Shown: in pieces, positions 35,122-47,574 of the stretch
Layout: every line of letters begins with the position of its first letter
Numbering within the stretch: the stretch's first letter is position 1
Assembly: GCA_002189035.1 (NCBI GenBank)
Contig: NEEC01000016.1
Span: 1,364,001-1,428,000, forward strand
Direction: 5' to 3'
DNA from: Utricularia gibba
Taxonomy: Eukaryota > Streptophyta > Magnoliopsida > Lamiales > Lentibulariaceae
DNA length: 64,000 bases
Position numbers and translations under genes: made by a program
Notes under the pieces: generated by a model
Told to the model about the DNA's origin: nothing
Database searches by the model: none
Seen by the model: only the letters and a program-made list of their open reading frames with translations

Positions 35122-36673
35122 TCAGCCGGCGAGACGGCGTTTCCGTTCGTCGGAGAGTGCCTGCGCAAACCGAGCCAAAGCATCGGCATTCGTGCCTTGC
35201 CCTGGAACTGGCTCCGGTAGACCGGTCTCCAGATTCATCCTCAAAACCGGCTCCTTCAGCAGGCTTTCACCGATCTGTACAAGGTTTTGCATGTTGTCGG
35301 CGGTGGAAAGATCTATCTGTGTGGTGTCTCCGACCAAGTTGAATTCCTTCACAGTCAAACATTGCGAATCAGTTTTCTGTCATTCTGAGAATCTAGTAGT
35401 GAACACTGAATTCATCGTAAATGTGTTGCACCTGGACGCGAAGGTAGTTGTCGTCGTTTCCGCCGGCCTGGAAGATGGTGGAGACGGCGATATCGACGAC
35501 GTCGGAGCTGCCCTCCATGAAGAAATCGATCAGCGGGGTCGATCCGAAGTAGTAGACCCAACTGATAAGCCCCCAGTTTGAGGCTTCATCTGCAGTGTAT
35601 TTGCCTTCTTCTTGAGCCGCGCCGCTGCCCAGTGATAAGAGAAGCGTCTTGCTCGGATCCAGTGTAACTTGCTTTGCAAGATGAGTAACAGCCAACAGAG
35701 CCTGAAACAAAGAATTATTTTTTTTAAGAAAACTAAGGAACTCTGTGTGTTGCACAGTGAAACACTCACAGGATTGTTGGCCATTACGCCTCCGTCGATC
35801 AGATTGAAGTCTTGCGTGTTTCCTTGGGCGTCGACTGTCTGAAAGTACACCGGGGGAAGAAACGTCGGGGCGGCGGAGGTGCCGAGACAGACGTCGGAAA
35901 GAAGCGCGTTCATGGCCGGATTCCCCTCCCCTGCGCAAGATAAAGTTGGTACACACACGTTCTATGCATCTGTTCAATTAAGCAGTGAAGGGTCTCTCTT
36001 TACATCTGAGGCTGAAAATATCGCCGGCTTCATGCGCTTGATGTCGAACGCCGGAAGCAGCACATCAGTCAACGCACTGCTCACGTTCATATTTCCTAAC
36101 AGCTTCTGCACCAGCGACCTCAAGTAATCGCCGTCATACTTCGGTCCACTCAGAGCGTTAAATATCATGTTGATGAAATCGTCGCGCCTGTGGACACCAC
36201 GCCGTTGTCATTTCCAAAACAATCGGAACAAAAACCGGTAATCAAAGTGTTGGGAACATACTCGCTGGCTGGGAATATATTGGGACCCTCCTGAATGTAG
36301 AAGGGAGCTATATCCTGCGCAGCAAACATGGGCCGCCCATCCGTTCCCGGAGCTGTGATCAGCGCCGTGATCAGGCCGCCGGTGCTCGTCCCGGCCACCA
36401 CGTCGAAGTAGTCTGCGATTCGGGCACTGGGACCATCAAGTTGCTGCAGCAAGTACAGAACTTTGAGCAGCAGAAGATTATCCATAGTTCAGTAAACTCA
36501 TTTTACGTTACTTGGAGTTGTGACTCCAACTGGGCCAATAACACGCCGGAAATGATGCCCCTGATGCCCCCACCGTCGATGCTGAGTACAGTCGAGAGCG
36601 TCCGGCCGGACTCACCGCCGGAGACATGGAAAAGCAGCAGAAGCAAGAAAACATGAGTACAAAAACGCTTCAT
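35122..36673 (-). CDS. Patatin-like phospholipase / lipid acyl hydrolase
   Basis: Six exons (36512-36673, 36262-36443, 36004-36187, 35770-35925, 35432-35701, 35122-35346) give about 392 residues. A short hydrophobic N-terminus ([20 protein letters not shown]) looks like a signal peptide. The oxyanion-hole loop SIDGGGIRG is followed by the nucleophile elbow [16 protein letters not shown] and [11 protein letters not shown]. The catalytic Ser-Asp dyad is therefore complete. GPKYDGDYL and [12 protein letters not shown] are typical patatin signatures. An apparent frame break near 36190-36260 is explained by a 74-bp intron from GTATGT to CACAG. The exon 4 acceptor is chosen at 35926 because it keeps frame; the AG five bases earlier does not. 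The family hydrolyses galactolipids and phospholipids in defence and storage. Confidence 0.92.
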
Positions 36674-38537
36674 TTCTCTTGTCCTGTGACACCATTCTCT
36701 TCATCACTACTTAATATAATGGGCAGCAGAAGAGCATGTTGGATTTGGAATGATGCTAGTCAATGGCGATGGCTCAGATCACTTGGAAATCCCCCACTAG
36801 GGATATAGGGTTTCTAATTTGTTATAAATCTGGGATCCCAAATCGGAATCAACTCTAAAACTATCTTTTGTAATAAATATTATTCAAAGAATGATTATCC
36901 ATCACATTGCTTTTTTTATAAAAAAGTTATAATATTACTAAAATATCTATAATATATATTTACATATTTTGCTGAAATAATAAATATAATATCATACATA
37001 TTATGTTTTACTATGAATAAACACTTAAATAAAAAATTGATTGAATCCCTAATTCACAATATTAAATATCAATATTTATCAAACATGATAAATATATATT
37101 ATTTAATATAAAGAAACCTTTTATATACTATAAGGGTGTATTTAGTAGATTGTTTTTATTATTTAAATATTCATGTATTATTAATAATATATGCTTTGAT
37201 ATATTAATTTAACAATGTACAAATGTTTTACAAAACATTCTAAGTTGATTCTGATTTTCGTTAGACAACTTAATTTTTACATTACTTATTTTAAACATAT
37301 CTATCAAATATGATACTATTTTACATACATATATGTAAAATTTATGCATCAACATACTTTGATCTCAATCACATGATACGTGTTTATCTACATACAAATA
37401 ACTCAAATATATTATTAATTAAACTATCAAATCAAATATATATTAAAATTAACCTTAAATTCACTCTTGAAATCAACCCCAAATCAATTTGAAATTTCCC
37501 TTATCCAATTCGAATTTGGCATCAGCATCCATTTAATATCACAATAAATTCTAAAACTTCCAGCCACCAACCAACAAGCCTGCCTTTTTTTTCAAATTAG
37601 GGTGTTGATTTTCTCAGTTTACTTGGGGATAATGTGGTACTAATCTGTTTAACTATAGAATAAAAAATTGATAACTAAAAAAATCCTAAGAAAAAAGAAA
37701 TCATGGTAGACAAACTTGCGATCATATGGGAGTGCTTGATATTTAGAAGGGATTGGAATGAATTTTGAAACAGTATATTTTGAGTAGTGTAAATTATCAT
37801 TTTTTGCAAGATATTACATCAAAAGTGAATAATGCACGAAAACATAATCAGTTTTCTGGAAAATTTTTAAAAATTATTTTATTTTTCAAAATTATGTTTT
37901 AAAAATAGAAATAATAAATAAAATTAATTAATTCTTTACTTTTTCAAAAATAACTTTTGTAATATAATTTTAAAATTGTTCTAGAATAAAATTATTTTTA
38001 TTTCTAAAAAATAGAAATAGGTTTTAAAATTTTTCCAAAATATTACTATAATTTGTTCTAAGAATGTTTCTTGACTACTAACATGAGTAATGTATAATAT
38101 CCATCATAAATCTAAAATTTTACGTCATTTTACCATAGTTTTATGTTTTGCAAATTTGGATTTGTAAATACATAAATATTTTTAAATTCTAAATATATTG
38201 ATGTGCGAAAATAATTTTAAGTTATTATTTTATTAAATTAATAATATAATTAAAGAAACTATTCGCTTGCGTTATAATTTTCAGGCCTAAGTTAATGAGG
38301 CTACCTTAATGTAAATATTGACCTATGACAAGTCAGCTCGCATACTTCAACTAAGCGTTATCCACCTGTTTTTTTATTAAACTTTTTATTTTTTTACAGA
38401 AAATGCAAATAAATTTAAATTAATTAAAATGATTTTTATTGATTATTTCTGTTTTCGATGGTAACGGGCAATTGGGGGAATTTTCGATTTTACTGACTAA
38501 TTCCAGAGTCGGCGTCCCGGCTTCGAATCAGACGTCC
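36674..38537. other. AT-rich spacer, no gene seen
   Basis: After about 100 bases of patatin 5' flank the DNA is very AT-rich, with no recognisable gene or repeat structure. Composition changes sharply to coding at about 38440. Confidence 0.55.
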
Positions 38538-39961
38538 ATGGCGGGATCCGATCAGAGTCTGTTTACGCATTTTACTCTTAGAGTGAAAAACATGAACTTC
38601 AATTGTTTGATGCTGTTTTTCATGAAAATGAATTGGCTGTGAGGTTTCGTGAATCGGATGTTCCAGTAGTCTGCAGGGTTGTTCCCGATCGGTTGGTGAG
38701 CGCGGATCAGGGAACCGTGATTCCTCCTGAATCAAAGTACGCTGAGATCATTGTAATTCGCCACGGTGAAACGGATTGGAACCGTGAGAAGAGATTTCAG
38801 GTGTGTAGATAAACTTTTGAAAGGTTATTTCTTTTGTAGATTTAATCGTGTTTTTTTATCTTGGATTGTTAAGGGGAATATGATTTCTATTTGTTTGGCT
38901 GATGATGATGATTTCTTTTTATGGGCACTTGAGCATTTCGTTTGCTGGAGCTGCTATTGTGAAGGAATGAATAAAGAATGATTGCCGCTCAAATGTCTTT
39001 CTGGAAGGCTCTTGGTATACTAAAATCTGCTTGGTTTTTGGTTTGTAATTGTAGGGCCAGCTCGATGTTGAATTAAACCATACTGGCAGGCAGCAAGCTA
39101 TTGCGGTGAATCTTCTTTAGTAATTGTGGTGCTGCAACTCATCTAAGCATCAATATGGTTTTTGATTTTGCATGCATAAGGTTGCTGAGAGGCTTGCAAG
39201 GGAATCTAGAATCTCAGCGGTGTACTCATCTGACTTGAGAAGGGCGTTTGACACTGCTGAAACGATAGCAAGATTTTGTGGGATACTTAATGTATGGATA
39301 GAGGATGCCGCAAGTTCGTTTTTTTAAGTTGAATCTTAGATAGCAGAACCTAAGTTAAAACTCATCCTTACATGCTGTCTCCGCTAACGTTTTTTGGATC
39401 TTTCTAGTGGAGATTTTTATTATATCCATGGTGTATCAGGTAACTAAGGATTCAAATTTTCGGGAAAGGCATATTGGCGATCTTCAGGGTCTTTTCTTTC
39501 GTGAAGCTTCCAAAGTGCATCCGCGGGCCTATAAGGCACTGTTGTCTAAAAGCGATGATAAAGAAATACCAGTATACCCCATTCTCTGTGGCTCTCGATG
39601 CCCTTGATCCATCCTGTTAAACTCACTATATAGTCTCGAATGATGTTTTTGGACAATGCAGGGTGGTGGCGAGAGTTTTAACCAACTCTATGATCGATGT
39701 ACATCCGCACTGAGTAGCATAGCTCAGAAACATATCGGCGACAGAGTTGTTGTGGTTACTCATGGCGCTGCCATGGAAGCACTCCGAAGAAGAGCTTCCC
39801 CTCATGTTCGCCCTGGGTGTAAGATTCTGAATGCATCTGTGAATGTACTTCACATTTGGGAAGATGATGAATGGGGCATAAAATTATGGAATGATGTTAG
39901 TCATTTGGAGCAGGCAGGGTTCTTGGATTCAGGCTTTGGTGGAGGGGGTAATTCGTGCTAG
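38538..39961 (+). CDS. Phosphoglycerate-mutase-like histidine phosphatase; apparent frameshift in exon 1
   Basis: Five exons, 38538-38800, 39055-39105, 39181-39291, 39440-39571 and 39662-39961, all in phase 0 apart from one break. The histidine-phosphatase signature IRHGETDWN (phospho-His) is followed by GQLDVELNHTGRQQA, YSSDLRRAFDTAETIA, RERHIGDLQG and VVVTHGAAM with the second catalytic His. It ends SGFGGGGNSC. It resembles plant phosphoglycerate-mutase-like protein 4; true glycolytic activity is doubtful for this group. The frame containing RHGE has no ATG before it and meets a TAG at 38579. One more A in the run at 38586-38590 would join it to the ATG at 38538 and give 285 residues. Confidence 0.88.
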
Positions 39962-40660
39962 TTCCAAATGTTGCTAGTTCTTAAGAGGCAAAAGTGAAAG
40001 TGATTGATCTGCTTCTTCTATTTCTCTGCAATAAGGGGATATATTAATGATATATGTTGCTTTTGTTTTTCTTGTTTGTTTTTACTATTTTCTGGGAAAA
40101 AAGTAGTGAATTGCGGATTTGCGATTGGACATCTGTGTAAGAAAAAGAGAAAAAAACTCAGACTATGCTACGCTGATTGCCACGTAGAGTTCAAGGGCAC
40201 TGTACAGGAAGGACCCCCCTCCCCTCCCCCTTGCGATAATTATTTCTCTGAACTCTGCTTTGTGGGGCTTCCTTTTTCTTTTCCCACTAAATTCTTATTT
40301 CATTTGTAGGCTTTTTCTCCTGGTCTTTTGCGAAAGCATCAATCGCCATTTGCTTTTTATTAGCTCCGACGCGGATTCCTGCTCTCCTGGCCCTCCTCTT
40401 TAACTTTCTCTGCTCTCTCGCCTAGGAATTCGATTTTGAAGAGAGAGCCCACTAGGAGCTCTTTTCAATATTGAAGATTTGGGGATTTAGCTGATTTGCC
40501 TGGGTTATTGAGGTGGAAGCAGGAGGGTAGCTGAGCTGAAAGGTTGATTTTGGGAGCCGATTTCGTGTGGCGATGTGCTGATTGATTCGTGGTTGTGTGC
40601 GCCAGAGGCTCCGAAGGAGTAAAGACTGATACTTTTGAGTTATTCCGTGGTGAAACGAAA

Positions 40661-43649
40661 ATGGGTGCTTGTACTTCGAAGCCCAAGGCGAAAGACAGGC
40701 CTTCTCTCGAACCCGTTTCTCGGTCGTCAGGTGAGATAGCAGCGCGATCGCAGGTGGAGGACAGTTCTTTCGTGTTGGAGAATGATGTTAATGGAAGTAA
40801 GATTCCAGGTGATCAAGAGCCGAAGAAGAACAATGGGGAGCATCTTGAATCGTGTAAAAAGTCGCCGTTTTTCCCGTTCTACAGCCCTAGTCCAGCTCAC
40901 TATCTGTTTTCGATGAAATCGCCGGCAAGATCTCCTTTTAGCACGCCGAGGAAAATTTTCAAGTTTCCGCCTCCGTCTCCAGCCAAGCATATAAAGGCGC
41001 TGCTGGCTAGGCGCCACGGATCCGTGAAGCCAAACGAGGCGTCCATACCTGAGGGAAAGGAGGTTAACGAGGGTGCGGGGTTGGATAAAAGCTTTGGGTT
41101 CTCAAAGAAGTTTTACGACAAGTATGATTTGGGAGAGGAAGTTGGGAGGGGGCATTTCGGGTTTACGTGTAGGGCGAAATTCAAGAAGGGGGAGCTTAAG
41201 GGGCAAGAAGTTGCAGTTAAGGTTATTCCAAAAGCGAAGGTATGCACTAATACGCCTCTTTTTCCTGCAGCAACTCCTCGCTTCTCTAACTTGGCTGACT
41301 ATTATCTCTGATCTGTTACTTTTCCTCATCTGACATTCGTCATGATTCTATGATTTACAAGTAGTATTGACTGTAGTTGGTTGATAATTGAACTACCCCG
41401 GTTACCCATAATTAACGAGGAAAAGGTTACCCACTAGTGTTCTCGATACCTCATAGACTGGTTGCCAGGAAGTTACATTGATGTGAAACCCATTAACGTT
41501 AGGCGAGAAGTAACGAGATCCTTCATTCTGATGTAAACTCACTTCTATGTGTTTCTCTTGTCAGATGACGACCGCTATTGCAATTGAAGATGTAAGGAAG
41601 GAGGTGAAAATATTGAGAGCTTTGACTGGACACAGCAATCTTATACAATTCTATGATGCTTATGAAGACCATGACAATGTCTACATCGTGATGGAGTAAG
41701 CTTTGCATTCCAATATTGTAGGACACTTGGAGTTTTCGTATGAGGACCTGGGCTATTCATTTTTTATCTTGCATAAAATGATTCAAAGACTTGCTCTTGA
41801 TGCCTTTTGTTGTTTGTGATATTTCAGGTTATGCATGGGGGGCGAACTTTTAGATAGAATTCTTTCTCGGTAATTGTTTTATGGTGTTTACAGGACCTTA
41901 CTAAATTTGTGCATGCTGATTCTATGAATTAAGTTTAATGACAAGAGACCACTCTATTTGTCTATGTTCCAGCGGAGGGAAGTACATGGAAGATGATGCG
42001 AAGATTGTCATGATACAAATTCTTAATGCCGTTTCATTTTGCCACCTCCAAGGTGTTGTGCACCGTGATCTCAAACCTGAGGTGAGAGTTTGTAGGGAAT
42101 TCTTTCCGTTAGTGGTTTTGGATTGGTGACTGTAAGTTGCATTCTTTGAAGATTTTATGAATTGCTTAAAATTGAACCTTGTGCAAATTTCTTTGATCTA
42201 TCAGAATTTCTTGTTCGCATCCAAGGAAGAGAACTCATTGTTGAAGGCTATAGATTTTGGCTTATCAGATTTCGTTAAACCAGGTTTGTTTTATTGATCA
42301 TTACATAGCTCCAGCCGATGCATGCTTTCTTACAATACATAGTTGCTCGAATTATTTTCAGATGAAAGACTCAATGATATAGTTGGGAGTGCCTATTATG
42401 TAGCTCCAGAGGTTTTGCGTCGAGCATATAGTACAGAGGCTGATGTCTGGAGTATTGGTGTGATTTCATATATACTTCTTTGTGGAAGCCGCCCTTTTTG
42501 GGCTCGAACAGAGTCTGGAATCTTTCGTGCTGTTGTAAAAGCTGAGCCGAGTTACAATGAAGACCCTTGGCCTTCCTTGTCATCTGAGGCAAAGGACTTT
42601 GTGAAGCGACTTCTTAATAAGGATCCAAGGAAACGAATGACTGCAGCACAGGCCATGTGTAAGTGTCTCTATGCAGTGAAAGAGAAGTGACTTTTTACCT
42701 GAAAATCCTTACTCCATTCCTATTGCAGGTCATCCATGGATTAAAGATTCTCATGACATAAAAGTGCCGTTGGACATACTTATTTTTAAGCTTATGAAAG
42801 CTTATATGCGGTCTTCTCCTCTGCGCAAAGCTGCACTAAGGGTACGTCTTTTGTTTTTCTTGTTTCGGTTCATTTTTGCTCTCCCCATTTCTTCCCATCT
42901 TTAACTGCTTCAGTTGGAACCACACAGGCTCTGTCGAAAACTCTCACAGTTGATGAACTCTTCTATTTGAAGCATCAGTTTGCTCATTTGGAGCCAAACA
43001 ACAATGGCACCATAAATTTGGATACTATCAAAGGGGTTCGTTTTTAGCGTACATATTATTTAGATATATGTCATGGCAGGAAACTTGAAACTTGGTAACA
43101 AATTCGTTTTTATCCAGGCCTTGAAGAAGAATGCCACTGATGCAATGAATGAGTCACGCATATTTGATTACCTGAATACAGTAAGTTTCCAGTCCCTGAC
43201 AACAAGTCTTCTGCTGTTTTTAGCATCTCAAGGATGCCAATGTTATTTCTGTTTCACTGCAGCTCAGTGCACTCCAGTACAGAAGGATGGATTTCGAGGA
43301 ATTTTGTGCTGCAGCATCAAGTGTTTATCAGCTTGAGGCTCTTGACAGATGGGAGCAGCACGCTCGCTGCGCCTATGAAATCTTCGAGAAAGAGGGCAAT
43401 CGAACCATCATGATCGAGGAGTTGGCATCCGTATGCATATCCAATCTACACTAAGTTGTTTTCATTCCCAGCGCCAGTTTTCCTTCCTAACACATCTTTC
43501 TTCTTCAGGAGCTCGGACTTGGTCCTTCTCTCCCAGTCCATGCCGTCCTCCATGACTGGATCAGGCACACCGATGGAAAACTCAGCTTCCTCGGATTCAT
43601 CAAGCTGCTACACGGTGTCTCAAGCCGATCTCTAGCTAAAGCTCATTGA
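40661..43649 (+). CDS. CDPK-related protein kinase (CRK)
   Basis: Multi-exon Ser/Thr kinase of roughly 590 residues. The N-terminus MGACTSKP carries Gly2 and Cys4 for myristoylation and palmitoylation. A Ser/Pro-rich variable region follows ([16 protein letters not shown]). The kinase domain shows GRGHFGFTC (Gly loop), [10 protein letters not shown] (Lys), [16 protein letters not shown] and [10 protein letters not shown]. The junction domain and degenerate EF-hands follow ([43 protein letters not shown]), ending SSRSLAKAH. The EF loops lack the Ca-binding acidic residues, as is typical of CRKs and unlike CDPKs. The first exon ends at 41239 and the second begins at about 41565. CRKs act at membranes in hormone and stress signalling. 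No break was found. Confidence 0.93.
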
Positions 43650-44598
43650 TGCCCCCCCAAATGCCACCATACTTCCCGTCCTCCTCTTGTCTGATGGACA
43701 CCGATGAATCCAACACCAGTACAAACTCGAAACAGATGGAAAACTGTGAAGGCAATAGGCTGAAGTACAATGTCCCGCCTGTAATCATCTCAAGTCCAAA
43801 TCTGTCCGGGTGGGGTGGCTTCTGATAGAGAACCGGAGCTTATCCCAGGTTTCCGATGCCGGCCACCGTCGAATGGGTGAGTTAGAGTGTGGATCCTAAA
43901 GAGAAGGACACCATTCTTTTGAGTTCATCGCTGGAATTGGTCCCCTGTATCATTATGTGTACATGTCTAATCCCTCACCTTCTGAATGTCACGAATCACT
44001 GTACTTTTTCTCAATTTGTATCATGAATCTATACAACCGAAGCGGTTATACAGGGCCATACCGAATTAGTATTTGAGAACCCATCTTCCATTCCCACTCT
44101 CCAGTTGTCGCTACGCACTGCACTGTGGATGCTGCCCCTCGTCGCGACGCACTGCTTTTTAACCGGAAATTTCTTCGTTTTTCATTTGGGATGATCAGGC
44201 GTTGGCGTTCTTGGATCGGCGAGCGGCGGAAGGAACTCGATGGAGATAACATGGACAACCCCTGCACCGGCGGCTGAAGGCAACAATGGTGGAAGCTTGG
44301 ATCAGCGCCATTGTTTCCACTGGCCCAGTAAAAAATGGGAATGTGAATGTTTATGGGATGTAGGAGACGGCTTTTTAAAAAATCCCTGGAAAAAAAATGC
44401 GAAACGACGTCGGGCGTTGTCGTTTAATACCAGCGTCAAGCCCGTCGGGGCGTGTGTTCCTGGTTCCTGAAATTGTCGCCCTTTTGCTCTTCTGGCCAAT
44501 TTGGCTGATCTTCTTCTGGAGTGCTTGAACCGAACTAACTGCTCCTGTCTCGCTCTAATTCTGCAGGATCACCATACACTGCCTGATTTCTGAAACAA
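43650..44598. other. CRK 3' UTR and B3-gene upstream region
   Basis: The CRK 3' UTR probably runs to about 44040. From 44041 to 44598 lies the presumed promoter and 5' UTR of the B3 gene; a spliced leader exon is possible. Open frames here are short and show no domain. Confidence 0.5.
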
Positions 44599-47190
44599 AT
44601 GAACCTGGAAGACGTGCATCAACGTCAGGAAACGCGCCCTGGCGACGACCAGAAGACTGCGCGGGAAGAATTGGAGGAGAAGGAAATGAAAGACACTGTG
44701 ATGCCCGTCATCTCTGAAGATGATGAGGGTAAAGAGAGCCGTTTGCTGCTAGACGCGACTCCTTTCTCTGCTTCCGACTCCCTGTTTGTCCCCGTGAGTT
44801 CTGGGCTTGTGATTTGATGCTAGCGTTATTGTTTATCTTCGAGGTGGAAAGGCATCAGATCTGGGTCTTGGGTTTTAGGTTAAGAGAAAGAGGAAGCTGA
44901 AGGAGGTGGTCGACGAGTTTCCGCCTGTTCCTCGGAGAATGAAGAAAAAACCGTCTGCTTTCAAGCACAGAGTTAGTTCCTTCGCTTCTTTCGAGTGATC
45001 AATATCGTGAGTAACTTCAGTACTGTTTCGCACAGATTTGGTTTACCCAGATCGCGCTCATTTCCTGACGCGATCGCCATGTTTTTGCCTCCTGCTATCA
45101 TTAAACACTTTTCTTCCTCTGCGCTTACTGCCCAGACATTGACTTTGCTTCCTCCAGTTTGTGTACTCGACCAGTAACGAAGTTATTCAGGTCACTGTTG
45201 CATGCATGCCCACCTTCTTAAGCTTTTCGAAAAGCTTAAGAATCCTCTGGCTCGCAGTTTTCTAACAAAATATGGCATGCTATTAAGTTTACATGCAATA
45301 CAAGGACTCGGGTTGCTTCTTTGGCACTTGGCGTTAAGAAGCATGCTACCAAGAAAAAATCTCAAAATCTGACTTTATTAATCACTTGGGTGAATCATTT
45401 TGGTTTAGCTATTAATCTTTTCTTGATCAATAATGTGAGATTTTCAGAACAGGGTACACATGACAGTGGAGGATCACGGATAAGGTTAGTGTTGACAGAT
45501 CAGATAACTGTGAGAACAACTACAGAGAAGTCCTGCAGATTCTTATAATGAGAATTTTCTGATCTTGGACAGTAGAGAGGAAGATGCTTCAATGGGTGGG
45601 TCGAGCGTTTCAAATCAGTTGAAATCAGAAACTGTGATTCGAGCAGAGGAAGTCCAATCAAGCTTAGGCAATGACCAGCCAACATTTATGAAACCATTAG
45701 TTAGATCACATGTTAGCAGTTGTTTCTGGATGGTATGTCATTACCAGTCCTTGACATTTCGTGTTCGCTGCGGTCTTTTGAGATTTTCCCTCCACCACAT
45801 TTATGCAGGGTCTTCCGGTCCCTTTTTGCCGGGTTCATTTGCCCAACAAAGACACCACACTCATTCTTGAAAGTGAAAGCAATTGCTGGATGGAGGAAAT
45901 TTGCACATAAGACAGGTCTAAGTGCTGGATGGAGGAAATTTGTTGCTGGAAACAAATTGCTGGAAGGGGATGTTCTAATCTTCCAGTTGACTAACCCTTG
46001 CAAGCTTAAGGTGATGATTCAATGCTCCCCTTTTCATGATTGAAGTCATCTTCTCTTTATCTTCCATGCTCACTATAAGAACAGAAAAGTGTTTCAGACC
46101 AGATTTTGCTTAATTGTGCCGTCACTCCCAAGTTAGTCTTATCTTCTTGATTGTGAGAAGATGGGACTAAATTTCCTCTTCATATTGCCTGTGTTGTTTT
46201 GCTCATGTACAGTACAAGATTTCCTCACTCGCTGTGGCTCATATCTAGGTGTACATAATAAGAGCAAATGATTTGAATGAAGTCGATGGCGCCCTTAGCC
46301 TTCTAAATTTGGATTCTCGTATAAAGCAAGATGAAGCTGGTTAGTTCTCTGGGTCAACTTCTCAATTCCTTGACGAGAATACATCAAGTGCAGTCTCCTG
46401 AATATTCATCTTTCTTTCTGGTACATGTTACACCTGAAACCATGGTACAGAAGCCAGCCTTGATGCAGTTAATGAGAAGAGGAAGCATAAGAAAACTCTT
46501 ACCTTGACAGTGGAGCAAAAAGTTCATCAAGAAGGCTCAGGTTTGCCCCAAGTCTTGCATCCAGATGAACATCCAGGATGTGACAGATATGAGGTTGCTT
46601 GCGAAGTTCCAGACTCCAACAAAGTCTCTGGATCATCCGGCAACTTGAAGGCTATAAAAAGCTTCGAGGACTTCCACATTGTGGTGAACGGAGTATGCAT
46701 AGACTCCGATCTCCCCGAGCACATTCGTGAGCATTACTACGATCTGTGCTGCAGTGCGAATGCACTTCTTCATGACGGCCTTCTTCCTGGACTGTACGGG
46801 AAGCTAGCTTCTAGTATGATTGTTGAGACTGTCAATATCGCCGACTCCATACGTCGGTGTACGCTGACCACCCCAAGGAAGGATTTTGAGTTGTGGGAGA
46901 AATCTCTGAGGTCATTCGAACTCCTGGGGCTCAAAGTTGGCTTCATACAAGCTCGCCTGCATCAACTAGTAGAACTGGCATTCGAATCAGAAGGCGCCTC
47001 CGATGCTAGATACTACTTGGAAGCTCAGAGAGGGCATCTCCGTGTTGCAGATGAAATCCGCAATCTTGAAGAAAAACTTGCTGCATTGAAAGAACTGTCT
47101 CTTGAATATGAGCGAGATTTAGAGAGCTCAAAGTCAAAGGCGGAGAGTTTCACACTGAGGTTCAAAGAACTGGTGAACGCTCCATGGTGA
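44599..47190 (+). CDS. B3-domain DNA-binding protein (REM-like); apparent frameshift in the B3 domain
   Basis: Probable first exon from ATG 44599 (MNLEDVHQRQETRPG...). The second, at about 44879-44971, encodes a basic stretch (VKRKRKLKEVVDEF ... RRMKKKPSAFKHR). Small exons between 45000 and 45560 cannot be set. A later exon (45574-45732) holds EEVQSSLGNDQPTFMKPLVRSHVSSCFWM, the B3 start. After an intron the domain continues GLPVPFCRVHLPNKDTTLIL ... HKTGLSAGWRKFVAGNKLLEGDVLIFQL. The next exon has VYIIRANDLNEVDGALSLLNLDS. The last (46450-47190) encodes a coiled-coil-rich tail ending ELVNAPW. B3 domains bind DNA. The frame breaks between CWMEEI and AHKTGLS near 45900; one T fewer at 45900-45902 restores it. 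Confidence 0.82.
45215..45242. repeat. Perfect 28-bp palindrome in a B3-gene intron
   Basis: The half-site TTCTTAAGCTTTTC is followed by its exact reverse complement. Symmetry stops at 45214/45243. Perfect palindromes of this length are rare by chance. Confidence 0.95.
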
Positions 47191-47574
47191 GCTTTATTCA
47201 ATACAGAGCATATTTTCACATGTTTTCACTGAGTTGGTATGAAACATAGTAATTCAACTGTTGGACTATCTTTGTCGTTTGTGGGGAGATCATTAGTCTT
47301 CTGTGTAGCCAGATGACATTCCCCCGCCCCCCCCCCCCCCCCCCCCCACTCTACATGCCCGGAATAGCCGGAGGCCTCACCTGCCGGCTTAAAACCAGTG
47401 GGCTATCGGACCTGGTATTTGATCTTGCCATTGAAAAAAAAAAAAAAAGGCTTGGAGTTTGGTTGTTGTGGAGTCATATTCACATCTTGAATGCACATAA
47501 TGCTTTCCTTGTATGCTCCAAATACAAGTTATTTCACAGGAAGTCGCCAGACAGTATAAGCAACGATCGGATGC
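47191..47574. other. Convergent 3' region of B3 and RCCR genes with poly-C tract
   Basis: A run of C from 47321 to 47347 (one G at 47326) and an A run at 47437-47450 lie between the two convergent 3' ends. No gene is seen. Confidence 0.7.

Noticed and set aside
36165-36261. Frameshift in the patatin-like gene
   Set aside because: Explained by a 74-bp intron with consensus ends and matching phase.
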